This document shows positions 1 through 7,541 of a DNA stretch of 52,674 nucleotides, piece by piece. This DNA is from Endomicrobiales bacterium (GTDB lineage Bacteria; Elusimicrobiota; Endomicrobiia; Endomicrobiales; JAFGIL01), in NCBI GenBank assembly GCA_016929635.1, contig JAFGIL010000005.1, positions 1 through 52,674 of the forward strand, given 5' to 3'. The position numbers and the translations under genes are program-made. How positions within the stretch are numbered: the stretch's first letter is position 1; each line of letters opens with the position of its first letter. The notes below the pieces were generated by a model that did not search any database, was not told the DNA's origin, and worked only from the letters and a program-made list of their open reading frames with translations.

Positions 1-513
1 AATTTGATTTATTGTTTGTTTTTTGATAAAGTTTATAACATGTTTCAGTGCTTGAATAAAAAGAAAATCAAAGATAAGGCATACCGGATAGTAACCGAAA
101 AGAAAAATAAGGCTAACCTTAAAAAATTCGTTTCTGTTCCCTATTCCGGCCGCGTTGTATTTGTACCCCAGTGCATGAGAAACATCAAAAACTGTAAAGC
201 CAAAGAAGTCGGCGGGTACTACATCTGCGCGGAGTGCGGCTCATGTAAAATAAGTGCTATCAGCAAAAAATCAAGAGAGCTGGGATATAAAGCGCTCTAC
301 ATACTGAAAGGCGGGCGCATAGTTGAAAAGCTTGTTGACGAACTGGACGCAAAAGCGATTTTAGGCGTTGCCTGTTTTTACGAGGGCACTGAAGGAATGA
401 AGCTATGCGAGAAAAAGAAAATACCAGTACAGTTTGTTCCCCTTGCCAAAGACGGATGCGTCGACACGGACGTGGACGTTGAGCAGGTCATAAAAGCTTT
501 GGAAACTAAGTAA
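1..513 (+). CDS. DUF116 family protein (probably N-terminally cut by the window edge)
   Basis: The frame is open from base 1, so the true start may lie outside the window; in-window candidates are a TTG at 4 and an ATG at 40. The protein matches the DUF116 pattern: a cysteine cluster beginning PQCMRN and continuing C-x-A...C-x-x-CG-x-C (roughly residues 56-82), a GG-x-x-V segment, then GVACFYEG and DGCVDTDVDVE near the C-terminus. Six or more cysteines suggest a metal site, but the biochemical role of DUF116 is not established. Full-length members often carry extra N-terminal membrane segments, which would fit truncation here. It is convergent with the carbonic-anhydrase-like gene and the ends overlap by 8 bp. 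Family assignment is by motif recognition only. Confidence 0.8.
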   Translation, partial: NLIYCLFFDKVYNMFQCLNKKKIKDKAYRIVTEKKNKANLKKFVSVPYSGRVVFVPQCMRNIKNCKAKEVGGYYICAECGSCKISAISKKSRELGYKALYILKGGRIVEKLVDELDAKAILGVACFYEGTEGMKLCEKKKIPVQFVPLAKDGCVDTDVDVEQVIKALETK

Positions 514-880
514 GTTCGTGAACCCTCCAATCTTTGTCTACCCATAAACCTATTATTTCTATATCTTTGTAATTCTGCTTAAGAAATTGAATTGATTTTT
601 TTATGTGAAGGGCCTGCTCATTTTGAGATGATGGATTTCCCGCGCAGTCATAGTGGCCGGCTACGGCAATTCCTGCTGAACCATGTTTTTCGACTGAAAT
701 ATTCAGCTTGTCAAGAATTGACTCAATTAAGACAGTTTCCCTGTTTTCCGAAAGAATCAGGTTCGGGCCCGCTTCAGTTATGGAATCTACATATTCGGCA
801 TTAAACCTTTTTTTCAGAAAATTAATAACTGGTTCCTGAACACGCCCGTCCATGCAGTTTATGACCGTACAAAATTTCAT
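506..880 (-). CDS. Small beta-carbonic-anhydrase-like protein
   Basis: A 124-aa protein starting MKFCTVINCMDGRV. It has the beta-carbonic anhydrase layout in miniature: C-x-D-x-R (CMDGR, residues 9-13) and a downstream H-x-x-C (GHYDC, about residues 75-79), together the usual zinc ligands Cys-His-Cys and the Asp/Arg dyad. At 124 aa it is shorter than classical enzymes of about 200 aa, so CO2 hydration is likely but not certain. The ATG at 880 is preferred over an upstream in-frame ATG at 928. It overlaps the stop of the preceding membrane gene as ATGA, which implies translational coupling, and an AGGG lies upstream. Confidence 0.75.
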   Translation of the reverse strand: MKFCTVINCMDGRVQEPVINFLKKRFNAEYVDSITEAGPNLILSENRETVLIESILDKLNISVEKHGSAGIAVAGHYDCAGNPSSQNEQALHIKKSIQFLKQNYKDIEIIGLWVDKDWRVHELT

Positions 881-1188
881 ATATTTTTTCCCTGATTCTC
901 CTTTTTTCTTTTGCCGTATTTCAGCCAATATATAGAAGATATTGCTATACCTGCAATATTCCCGTAAAAATCCTGGAAGAAATCCGTCATTAAATTCTCA
1001 AAAAAGCGTTTGTCGCCTATGTCCCCGGGGCCAAGCAAAAACAATCCCTCGCCCCTGCCAAATAGTTTGTATCCGGCAAACTCCACCAGTTCATTTAAAA
1101 GCCCTATTCCAAGGGTAATTAAAAGCGCCATAAACGCGGTTTCGAAAAAAGAAACATTATACTTCAGCATGTAGTTAAATGCTGCCAT
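877..1188 (-). CDS. Small integral membrane protein, C-terminal part of an interrupted gene (DUF2238/VanZ-like, tentative)
   Basis: A 103-aa product with at least two membrane segments: one around residues 10-33 containing the motif LLNELVEF, and one near the C-terminus (IAGIAISSIYWL). The polar stretch between them carries GDIGD and LMTDFFQDFYGN, resembling the acidic loop of DUF2238/YjdF and VanZ-like proteins. That assignment is tentative. The reading frame continues upstream for 19 codons of convincing sequence (FFRLEHDTYVHTYSG) until an in-frame TAG at 1246-1248, and membrane-like sequence resumes beyond it. The ATG at 1188 may therefore be only a restart. Its stop overlaps the start of the carbonic-anhydrase-like gene by 4 nt. 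Confidence 0.55.
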   Translation of the reverse strand: MAAFNYMLKYNVSFFETAFMALLITLGIGLLNELVEFAGYKLFGRGEGLFLLGPGDIGDKRFFENLMTDFFQDFYGNIAGIAISSIYWLKYGKRKKENQGKNI

Positions 1189-1452
1189 CGCAACTGTAAT
1201 GCCTGAATATGTGTGGACATACGTGTCATGCTCAAGCCTGAAAAACTACATTTTGAATAATCCGAAAACAGCGGAGCAGTGCATTAAAATTAAAATGGCT
1301 ATTAGGGAGAACAAAAAACCCGTCAGGTTCAGCTTTTTTCTTACCAGATATATAAGAAACAGTACTAACCCGAGAATCAACGAATCAACAGCCCTGATTT
1401 TTCTATCCAGAATAAACGCAAATACAACTCCCGATAACTGTATTTGCTTATT
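1189..1452 (-). pseudogene. Upstream remnant of the same membrane-protein gene, broken by an amber stop
   Basis: Translating the minus strand in the frame of the 877-1188 gene gives two hydrophobic helices (IRAVDSLILGLVLFLIYLV and LTGFLFSLIAILILMHCSAV), then LFKM, TAG (1246-1248), then FFRLEHDTYVHTYSG running straight into the 103-aa product. Composition and topology continue smoothly across the stop, so one ancestral membrane protein of about 190 aa is the simplest reading. No ATG or GTG start lies near the 5' end of the open segment, only a TTG, and a TAA precedes it at 1453-1455. The N-terminus therefore also looks lost. A sequencing error at the TAG cannot be excluded. Confidence 0.5.
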
Positions 1453-1473
1453 TTATCAGTTAATACTTATGTT

Positions 1474-2913
1474 TTACTCAATTAATTCTTTCAGAATAGT
1501 ATTCGCAAGATTTTCAGCAATAAGATAATCGCCCTTATATTTACAATGTCCAAAGCAACCAGCAAAATTATCATAAAATAGATCTACAAAATCTAAAGTT
1601 TTTAAGGATTCAATAAAATTATCTTTGTTTTCAACAAATATTACATCTTTTTTATCTTTAAAAAGTTCTTTCAATTCATTTATTGAGCATAAAGGATATT
1701 GCATGCATACATATTTTATTTTATTCTTTTTTAGTATTTTATATAATTTCAAATAATTATATTCTGTAATTTCATTAACACCTTCTTCTTGTATTATACT
1801 CTCTGCTTTTTTGTAATCACCAATATCAATGTAATAAGCCATCAGCGCATTCAATAATTTTTTATTTTTTGGATATATATCGATTGATTTTAAATATACC
1901 TCCTTAACTTTATTGTAGTTTTTATTAATTAAATAATAATTTGCTAGTTTACAAAATATATCTTCAGAGTAACATTCATTTTCCAAGGCCCTTATATATA
2001 TTTCTTTTTCTTTTTCATATTCACGTGTATCATTATAACAGATGCCCAAGTAACAATAATACATAGAGTTATGACTATTTAAATTTAGTAAATCATTATA
2101 TATTTCTATTGCTTCTTTATATCTTCCTTGCTGAATATATAAATCTCCCAATATTTCCTGTACTTCAATAGATAACGAATATTTCTCAATATAGTTATTA
2201 AAATATGTTTCTGCTTCATCGAACTTTCTTTGATCTAAATAGCATACCCACAATTCCTCTAAAAGTTGATGGTGATTCTGATTTTCTGTTATTTCTTCCT
2301 TTAATTGCATTATAGCTTCATCATACCTACCCGTTTCTCTTAAATAAATGACATTATCTATTATATTATCATTTTCTTTAGTGCCTTTATTTGCAGTGGG
2401 ATCGACTTTAATATTTGATAATTTAGTTTTTGCAAATAATTTACTCCATTTAATAAATTTTATAATTTTAATATTATCCATAAAATTAGATTTATCAAAT
2501 CTACTTTTACTTATAAATATTTCATTCATATAGCGGTCGTTAATTCCCATCATAGACACAACCATATGAGGTTTAAATTTTAGCAGTTTTTCATCAAGTC
2601 CGTTTAAAATCATAGTACTATTACAAGCTATTTCTCCTTCGTTAATTACTTTAAAATTATATAGCTTGCTCTTATTATTCAAAATTTCTTGAAGTAATGA
2701 AGGATAAGAACTACCTCTAAAGCCTTGGGTTGTTGATTCGCCTAAGCATAAAATACGATATTCATTGCTATCAAAGCTGACCGATTCTATTTTTAAATAT
2801 TTATATTTGCGTACTAAATATCCAGAAAGATGCAATCCAAATTCGATCAGTATAAGACTTAATATTATTCCAATAAAAATTAAAAATAACTTTCTAATGT
2901 AAATATAAATCAT
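1474..2913 (-). CDS. Membrane-anchored SGNH-hydrolase-like protein with inserted TPR array (paralogue 1)
   Basis: About 479 aa. An N-terminal membrane helix (residues 5-30, LILIEFGLHLSG) is followed by SGNH block I (LCLGESTTQG) and block III (MMGINDR). About six TPR-like repeats then occupy the middle, followed by a C-terminal segment carrying FGHC-x-x-KG and LIAENLA, the expected place of block V. The catalytic Ser, Asn and His equivalents are visible, but the Asp of a DxxH motif is Cys here (CFGH). It is a distant relative of the tandem pair at 34938-38403. The start at 2913 rather than 2952 matches the N-termini of those paralogues. The gene is strikingly AT-rich compared with its neighbours. 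The substrate is unknown; an esterase or acyl transfer on an envelope glycan is an inference. Confidence 0.75.
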   Translation of the reverse strand: MIYIYIRKLFLIFIGIILSLILIEFGLHLSGYLVRKYKYLKIESVSFDSNEYRILCLGESTTQGFRGSSYPSLLQEILNNKSKLYNFKVINEGEIACNSTMILNGLDEKLLKFKPHMVVSMMGINDRYMNEIFISKSRFDKSNFMDNIKIIKFIKWSKLFAKTKLSNIKVDPTANKGTKENDNIIDNVIYLRETGRYDEAIMQLKEEITENQNHHQLLEELWVCYLDQRKFDEAETYFNNYIEKYSLSIEVQEILGDLYIQQGRYKEAIEIYNDLLNLNSHNSMYYCYLGICYNDTREYEKEKEIYIRALENECYSEDIFCKLANYYLINKNYNKVKEVYLKSIDIYPKNKKLLNALMAYYIDIGDYKKAESIIQEEGVNEITEYNYLKLYKILKKNKIKYVCMQYPLCSINELKELFKDKKDVIFVENKDNFIESLKTLDFVDLFYDNFAGCFGHCKYKGDYLIAENLANTILKELIE

Positions 2914-3054
2914 TTTATTAGCTTCTATTCTTAAATAAATTACTTTCTGCAATAAATTTATAAATCACAGATGCTGCTATTTTATGTCCTTCAAAAAACA
3001 GATGGGAACAAATAGAGGCGGCGCCTATTTTTTGACGCCCTTTTTGTGCATTTA

Positions 3055-4317
3055 TTACCGCCACACGAGCCACACGAACAGGGAGGCGAACAGTACCGCT
3101 GCAATGGTAAACGGCAGGCCGAGTTTTACGAACTCGCCCATTTTTACCGGTATGCCGTTCTTGCGCAGGATTCCCATTGTTACAACGTTGGACGCGGATC
3201 CGATTGGCGTGATGTTACCTCCCAGGCATGTTCCTATCAGGAGTGCAAACAAAAATAAAAATATGGATACGTCCATAGACGCTGCCATTTTTATCGTCAG
3301 AGGTATCATTGCGATAATGTAGGGGATGTTGTCCACGAATGCAGAAACAAGCACCGACATCGTAATAATTATTATAAACGATTCTAGAACGCTCCCGCCC
3401 GACACCGCTATAAGCCAATCGGCAAATTCGTCAATAATGCCGGAATACGTAAGGGTCCCTACCAGTATAAAAATACCTGCAAGGAAAAATATGCTGTACC
3501 AGTCAATATCCTTTGTTACAGAGAAGTTCTCGCTCCTGAATACCCACTGCCATAAAAGGCCCGCTATTCCCCAGCCCATACATACCGCTGCAAGCACGTA
3601 TGCAGACCTGAACCTGAGAATCGAGAATACAACCAGGTTTAAAACCATAAGCGACATAAGTATTGCGGGTACCCAGCTTTTAACTTTTACATCCTTAAGA
3701 TTCCGGGGCAAAGCCTGATTATATTTTTTATAAAAAAGATACAGGACAAAAAACGAAGGCACTGCCCCGAACTGTACGGCAAAGAATATACTGGGCTTTC
3801 CGAACATCCAGAAAAAGTCATTAAACGTCATTCCTGTTTCCGTTGCAAGTATGATGCTCGGCGCATCGCCTATCAGGGTTGCTGTTCCCTGCAGGTTGCT
3901 TGATATGGAGATGCCTATTAAAAGAAGTGACGGGTTAAGTTTCAGTTTTTTCGCCACCTCAAGCGCCAGAGGCGCAACAATCAGCACTGTTGCTATGTTT
4001 TCGGTAAACGAGGAAATAAACGCTGATAAACCGCAGATTAAAAGAAAAGCCGTGCTTGTTTTTTTTGAGCGGTCAAGTATTAAATCCGTCAGATAAGCCG
4101 GGACTCCTGACATTATAAACAAGCTTGAAAGCATCATTGTCCCGAGGAACACCCCCAGCACGTTAAAATCAATTGATTTTATCGCTTCAGCCGGAGTGAT
4201 TGCCCTTGTTGAAATAAAAACAAAAACCGCCCCGTAAATAATCCACAGCGCTTTCGGGCGGAATTTTATTATAAGGAAGTAAGTTATAAGGAAAGTAAAT
4301 AAAACGAATAATTTCAT
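3055..4317 (-). CDS. ArsB/NhaD (SLC13-like) family ion transporter
   Basis: A polytopic membrane protein of 420 aa with about 10-12 hydrophobic helices. The two-repeat organisation and motifs such as SSFTENIATVLIVAPLA and SAFVDNIPYIIAMIP are typical of the ArsB/NhaD and citrate-transporter (ion transporter) superfamily. Each half carries an N-containing hairpin motif (TENIAT, VDNIPY), as expected for the substrate and sodium sites. Candidate substrates are Na+/H+, arsenite or a dicarboxylate; sequence alone does not decide. The ATG at 4317 is used because the longer frame to 4356 runs into the TCATTTG repeat tract. It lies downstream of aroK, separated by that tract. Confidence 0.85.
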   Translation of the reverse strand: MKLFVLFTFLITYFLIIKFRPKALWIIYGAVFVFISTRAITPAEAIKSIDFNVLGVFLGTMMLSSLFIMSGVPAYLTDLILDRSKKTSTAFLLICGLSAFISSFTENIATVLIVAPLALEVAKKLKLNPSLLLIGISISSNLQGTATLIGDAPSIILATETGMTFNDFFWMFGKPSIFFAVQFGAVPSFFVLYLFYKKYNQALPRNLKDVKVKSWVPAILMSLMVLNLVVFSILRFRSAYVLAAVCMGWGIAGLLWQWVFRSENFSVTKDIDWYSIFFLAGIFILVGTLTYSGIIDEFADWLIAVSGGSVLESFIIIITMSVLVSAFVDNIPYIIAMIPLTIKMAASMDVSIFLFLFALLIGTCLGGNITPIGSASNVVTMGILRKNGIPVKMGEFVKLGLPFTIAAVLFASLFVWLVWR

Positions 4318-4326
4318 AACTATATT

Positions 4327-4495
4327 AAATGTCAAATGACAAATGTCAAATGACAAACATACTGCAAAAACAAAAAATCATAAACATATTTTTTATTTGT
4401 ATAAATTATACTTCCTTTTTGATTTGTTATTTATCATTGATCATTTGTCATTTGAATTTTTTCATTTGTCATTCGTCATTGGTCATTTGTCATTC
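4327..4495. repeat. Spacer tract of TCATTTGTCATT-type words in inverted halves
   Basis: On the plus strand the left part (4327-4357) is built of AAATGTC/AAATGAC words. The right part (about 4431-4495) is built of the complementary words TCATTTG and TCATT, with an AT-rich core between. The two halves could fold as an imperfect long hairpin. The last codons of aroK (Asn-Asp-Lys-stop) and the upstream in-frame extension of the transporter gene both come from this repeat. Confidence 0.7.
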
Positions 4496-5013
4496 TGTGT
4501 TTTTATCTTTGTTTTTATCAGCGGGTTTTCAAGTATTTTATCCGCAATCTGCTCAACGGTCATATCGCTTGTATCCAGCGAAAAGTGGCAGCGCTTGTAA
4601 TAAGGTGCCCTCATTTTAAGAAGCTCTTTTATCGCCGCAAGAGGGTCTTGAACGTTTAAAAGAGGCCTGTCAGCATTTGCTTTTGTGAACTCAAGAATCT
4701 TTTCCGGCCTTGCAGAAAGGTTTACTATCACTCCGTTTCTTCCAAGCTCGTCCATGTTAGCGGAGTTCAGCACAACGCCCCCTCCGCAGGAAATAACGGC
4801 GTTGTTTAGCATGCTCACCATGCTGACCGCCTTAGACTCAACGTTCCTGAAGTACGGCTCTCCCCTGTTGCTGAAAATCTCCGAAATTTTAAGACCTACT
4901 TCCTTTTCTATCATCTCGTCGGTATCGAAAAACAGCCAGCCCAGCTTTCTTGCAAGCAGTTTTCCGGCTGAAGACTTGCCTGTTCCCATGAATCCGGTTA
5001 TTACTATATTCAC
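4483..5013 (-). CDS. aroK: Shikimate kinase
   Basis: This 176-aa kinase phosphorylates shikimate at O-3 with ATP in the chorismate pathway. The P-loop GFMGTGKSS is at residues 7-15, the shikimate-binding FFDTDEMIE at about 29-37, and the glycine-rich SCGGG with nearby residues around 75-79. Length is normal for the family. The start is GTG at 5013, with a GGGAGAATCGGA stretch just upstream. It is 15 bp downstream of the histidine-kinase gene and in the same direction as aroC, so two steps of one pathway sit in one apparent operon with a sensor between them. The last few codons derive from the adjacent repeat tract, so the C-terminus is probably a chance extension. Confidence 0.95.
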   Translation of the reverse strand: MNIVITGFMGTGKSSAGKLLARKLGWLFFDTDEMIEKEVGLKISEIFSNRGEPYFRNVESKAVSMVSMLNNAVISCGGGVVLNSANMDELGRNGVIVNLSARPEKILEFTKANADRPLLNVQDPLAAIKELLKMRAPYYKRCHFSLDTSDMTVEQIADKILENPLIKTKIKTQNDK

Positions 5014-5028
5014 TCCGATTCTCCCTGT

Positions 5029-6240
5029 TTAATCATTCTCTCCTATAGGCAGCTCCACGAAAAACTCCGCGCCTTCCCCGTACTTGCTTTTTACGTATAT
5101 ATTCCCTTTATGCTTTTTTACTATCCTGAAACAAAGGCTCAATCCTAACCCCGTACCTTCGGTTCTTGTTGTAAAAAAAGGATCGAATATTTTATCCAGC
5201 GACTCTTTTTTTATCCCGGGCCCATTGTCTTTTACGCTGATGATAATCTTTTTTCCTTTATGGAAAGTGGATACAGTTACCTGCCTCAATCCCTTGCACT
5301 GAATCAATACGTTTCTTGCGTTGTTTATCAGATTCAAAAATACCTGCTGCAGGTACCCGTAGTTGCCCAGTATCTGGGGCAGATCAGGAGACAGATTCCT
5401 GACTACTTCAATCCTGTTTATTTTCAGCTGCTCGTTCAGGATGTCTATGGTGGAGTTAACTAAATCATTAACCCCTATCATCAGTTTTTCCGACTCGTCG
5501 CTGTATTTTACATATGAAAGGATATTCTTGACTATCTTTGAGGACTTCTGGACGGCTTCGACAATATCCTGCCAGATTTCCCTTTGCCTGTCCACGTCTT
5601 TGGTTTTATCCAGCTCGGATGCATAACCAAGAATTATGGTTAAAGGGTTTTTAAGCTCATGCAGGACCGCCGCAAGCATCTCTCCCAGCATGGAAAGCCT
5701 GTCCATCCTTGCAACCTGGTTCTCTACGGAACGTTTTTCAATCTGCGCATAATATAAAAATATAAATGAAACTATAAAAAAGAACGGAATTCTTAAAAGC
5801 AGCGCAGGATTATCAAACGAAAATGCAACCCCCTTATAAGTCAGCAGCAGCGAGTATATGGAAGCTACCACTATTGTCGAAATAAAAGTATATGCTATGT
5901 TCCTGGTTCCGCTTGCTATAAAAATTATAAGGAAGTATGCAAGGTATAAATCCGTGTCTATGCCTCTTGTGAAATAAATAACCGAAGAAATAATTACGAC
6001 ATCGAATAAAAATACACCGTATCTGAATGTTTTTCTTCTAAATATATTATCATCTAAAAACACAAAAACAAGATTCGAACATAAAAAAACACTGAATATT
6101 ATTGTTAAGAGCATAAAATTAAACTCTTCCTGAAAGTTATATATTGTAAGATATAACATGACAAAGAACATCAAAAATCTCAGGATTAGAAGTATGGTCT
6201 TTTCGGAAAAAGAAAACGTTTTTCTAAGATATTCCATCAT
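5029..6240 (-). CDS. Membrane sensor histidine kinase (orphan)
   Basis: 403 aa. Roughly five to six hydrophobic segments fill residues 15-165. A DHp helix follows with the phospho-acceptor His194 in LHELKNPL, then an ATPase domain: N-box NLINNARNV (303-311), G1 DNGPGI (338-343), F-box FDPFFTTR (352-359) and G2 GTGLGLS (362-368). All catalytic boxes look intact. There is no periplasmic sensing domain of note, so the signal is probably read in the membrane. No response regulator is encoded nearby. The start is ATG at 6240 behind GGGGGGAA. It sits between aroC (with a family A palindrome in the gap) and aroK. Confidence 0.9.
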   Translation of the reverse strand: MMEYLRKTFSFSEKTILLILRFLMFFVMLYLTIYNFQEEFNFMLLTIIFSVFLCSNLVFVFLDDNIFRRKTFRYGVFLFDVVIISSVIYFTRGIDTDLYLAYFLIIFIASGTRNIAYTFISTIVVASIYSLLLTYKGVAFSFDNPALLLRIPFFFIVSFIFLYYAQIEKRSVENQVARMDRLSMLGEMLAAVLHELKNPLTIILGYASELDKTKDVDRQREIWQDIVEAVQKSSKIVKNILSYVKYSDESEKLMIGVNDLVNSTIDILNEQLKINRIEVVRNLSPDLPQILGNYGYLQQVFLNLINNARNVLIQCKGLRQVTVSTFHKGKKIIISVKDNGPGIKKESLDKIFDPFFTTRTEGTGLGLSLCFRIVKKHKGNIYVKSKYGEGAEFFVELPIGEND

Positions 6241-6258
6241 AAAATTCCCCCCAGTCTT

Positions 6259-6300
6259 GCCCGTTCCCGCAACGGGACAAGTCCCGTTGCGGGAACGGGC
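6259..6300. repeat. Family A REP/BIME-like palindrome, copy A1
   Basis: A perfect 20-bp inverted repeat with an AA loop (6259-6278 and 6281-6300), located between aroC and the sensor kinase gene. Each arm contains a variant of the 17-nt core, CCCGTTCCCGCAACGGG. Relative to copy A3 one base differs in each arm, and the change is matched on the opposite arm so the long hairpin stays perfect. Confidence 0.95.
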
Positions 6301-6311
6301 CTACGGATAAG

Positions 6312-7475
6312 TTAAAAGTTTTTTATCTGATGTAAGTATGAATTAAGATTCTCCTTTAATTCATCCACGGAATCAGCGCCGAACTTTTCTTTTACTGCCC
6401 TGGCAAGCTCATATGCAACAACGGATTCTCCTATTACCCCCACGGCAGGCACAATACAAACATCGCTTCTGACTTTTTCTGCAACCTCTTCTTTTTTCGT
6501 CTTTATGTTTACTGATTTAAGAGGCATCATCAAGGACGGTATGGGTTTAACCGCGCAGCTGACAACTATGTCATGGCCGTTTGTTATCCCTCCCTCAAAT
6601 CCGCCCGCGTTATTGGTTTTTCTCGTGAACCCTTTTTCTTTTGAATAAGATATCTCGTCATGGGCCTTGGAACCCGGCCTTGAACTGTATTCGAAACCTA
6701 TGCCGAACTCAACACCTTTGACCGCCTGTATGGAAACCAGGCTCTGGGCGATTCTTGCGTCAAGCTTTAAATCCCACTGCGCGTGGCTCCCGAGCCCCAC
6801 GGGAACCCCTTTTGCCACTACGGTAAACACACCGCCCAGGGTATCGCCCATGTTTTTGGCTTTGGTTATTTCATTCATCATTTGTTTTTCCTGTGTTTTA
6901 TCCGGAGTCCTTACGGGGGACGCCTCTATATCAGAAATTATTTTGTGCGATAAAATATCTTTTACGGATGCCTCTATCCCCGCTATCTCCCTGGTGAAGG
7001 AATAAATCTTAATGTTTAATTCATAAAGGAGTTTTTTGAATATGCTTCCGGCTGCAACGCGGGCTGCCGTTTCCCTTGCCGATGCGCGTTCCAGTATGTC
7101 GCGCAAGTCGCCCCTGTCGAATTTCATGGCACCCGGTAAATCCGCATGCCCGGGCCTCGGGCGAAGAAGAAACATCTTTTCGTTTAAATCTTTGGCATCC
7201 AGAGACATGATTTTTTTATTATTTTCCCAATCCGCGTTCTTTACGACTATGGTTATCGGGGATCCTATGGTCTGGCCCCACCTCACGCCTGAAACAATCT
7301 CGGCTTTATCTTTTTCTATGCGCTGGGCCCTTTCGCCCCTTCCGAATCCGCCCCGCCTTCTTTCAAGGTCTTTGTTGATGTCTTCAACGTTCAGTTTTAA
7401 TCCTGCGGGTATGCCGTCAATAATTACCGTCAGCTGCTTTCCATGGGATTCACCGCTTGTCATATACCTGATCAT
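6312..7475 (-). CDS. aroC: Chorismate synthase
   Basis: A 387-aa enzyme converting 5-enolpyruvylshikimate-3-phosphate to chorismate with reduced FMN. Family signatures are present in order: GESHGKQL at residues 8-15, the RRRGGFGRGERAQRIEKD segment near 39-56, RPRPGHADLPG at about 106-116, RASARETAAR at about 130-139, and the C-terminal half with NNAGGFEGGITNG. Length matches the long FMN-dependent type. The ATG at 7475 has a clear GGAGG four bases upstream. It lies 59 bp downstream of radA and upstream of the sensor kinase and aroK. Confidence 0.97.
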   Translation of the reverse strand: MIRYMTSGESHGKQLTVIIDGIPAGLKLNVEDINKDLERRRGGFGRGERAQRIEKDKAEIVSGVRWGQTIGSPITIVVKNADWENNKKIMSLDAKDLNEKMFLLRPRPGHADLPGAMKFDRGDLRDILERASARETAARVAAGSIFKKLLYELNIKIYSFTREIAGIEASVKDILSHKIISDIEASPVRTPDKTQEKQMMNEITKAKNMGDTLGGVFTVVAKGVPVGLGSHAQWDLKLDARIAQSLVSIQAVKGVEFGIGFEYSSRPGSKAHDEISYSKEKGFTRKTNNAGGFEGGITNGHDIVVSCAVKPIPSLMMPLKSVNIKTKKEEVAEKVRSDVCIVPAVGVIGESVVAYELARAVKEKFGADSVDELKENLNSYLHQIKNF

Positions 7476-7513
7476 ACATCCTCCGATAAAAACTTATGTA
7501 AAATTTTTATTTT

Positions 7514-7541
7514 CTATGCTCTATACTCTATGCTCTATTTA
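7514..7541. repeat. Heptamer tandem repeat (CTATGCT type) spanning the radA stop codon
   Basis: Four 7-bp units read CTATGCT, CTATACT, CTATGCT and CTATTTA on the plus strand. The last unit contains the reverse complement of the radA TAG stop (7535-7537). Confidence 0.7.

Noticed and set aside
1246-1248. TAG recoded as an amino acid (for example pyrrolysine or an alternative code)
   Set aside because: Several genes here end in TAG as a normal stop (radA, both giant genes, the ParB-like gene), and there is no pyl gene in the window. A broken gene or sequence error is simpler.
2990-3050. Terminator for a plus-strand gene (GGCGGCGCC followed by T run)
   Set aside because: The stem is short and imperfect and no plus-strand gene lies upstream. 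On the minus strand it is not followed by a T tract.
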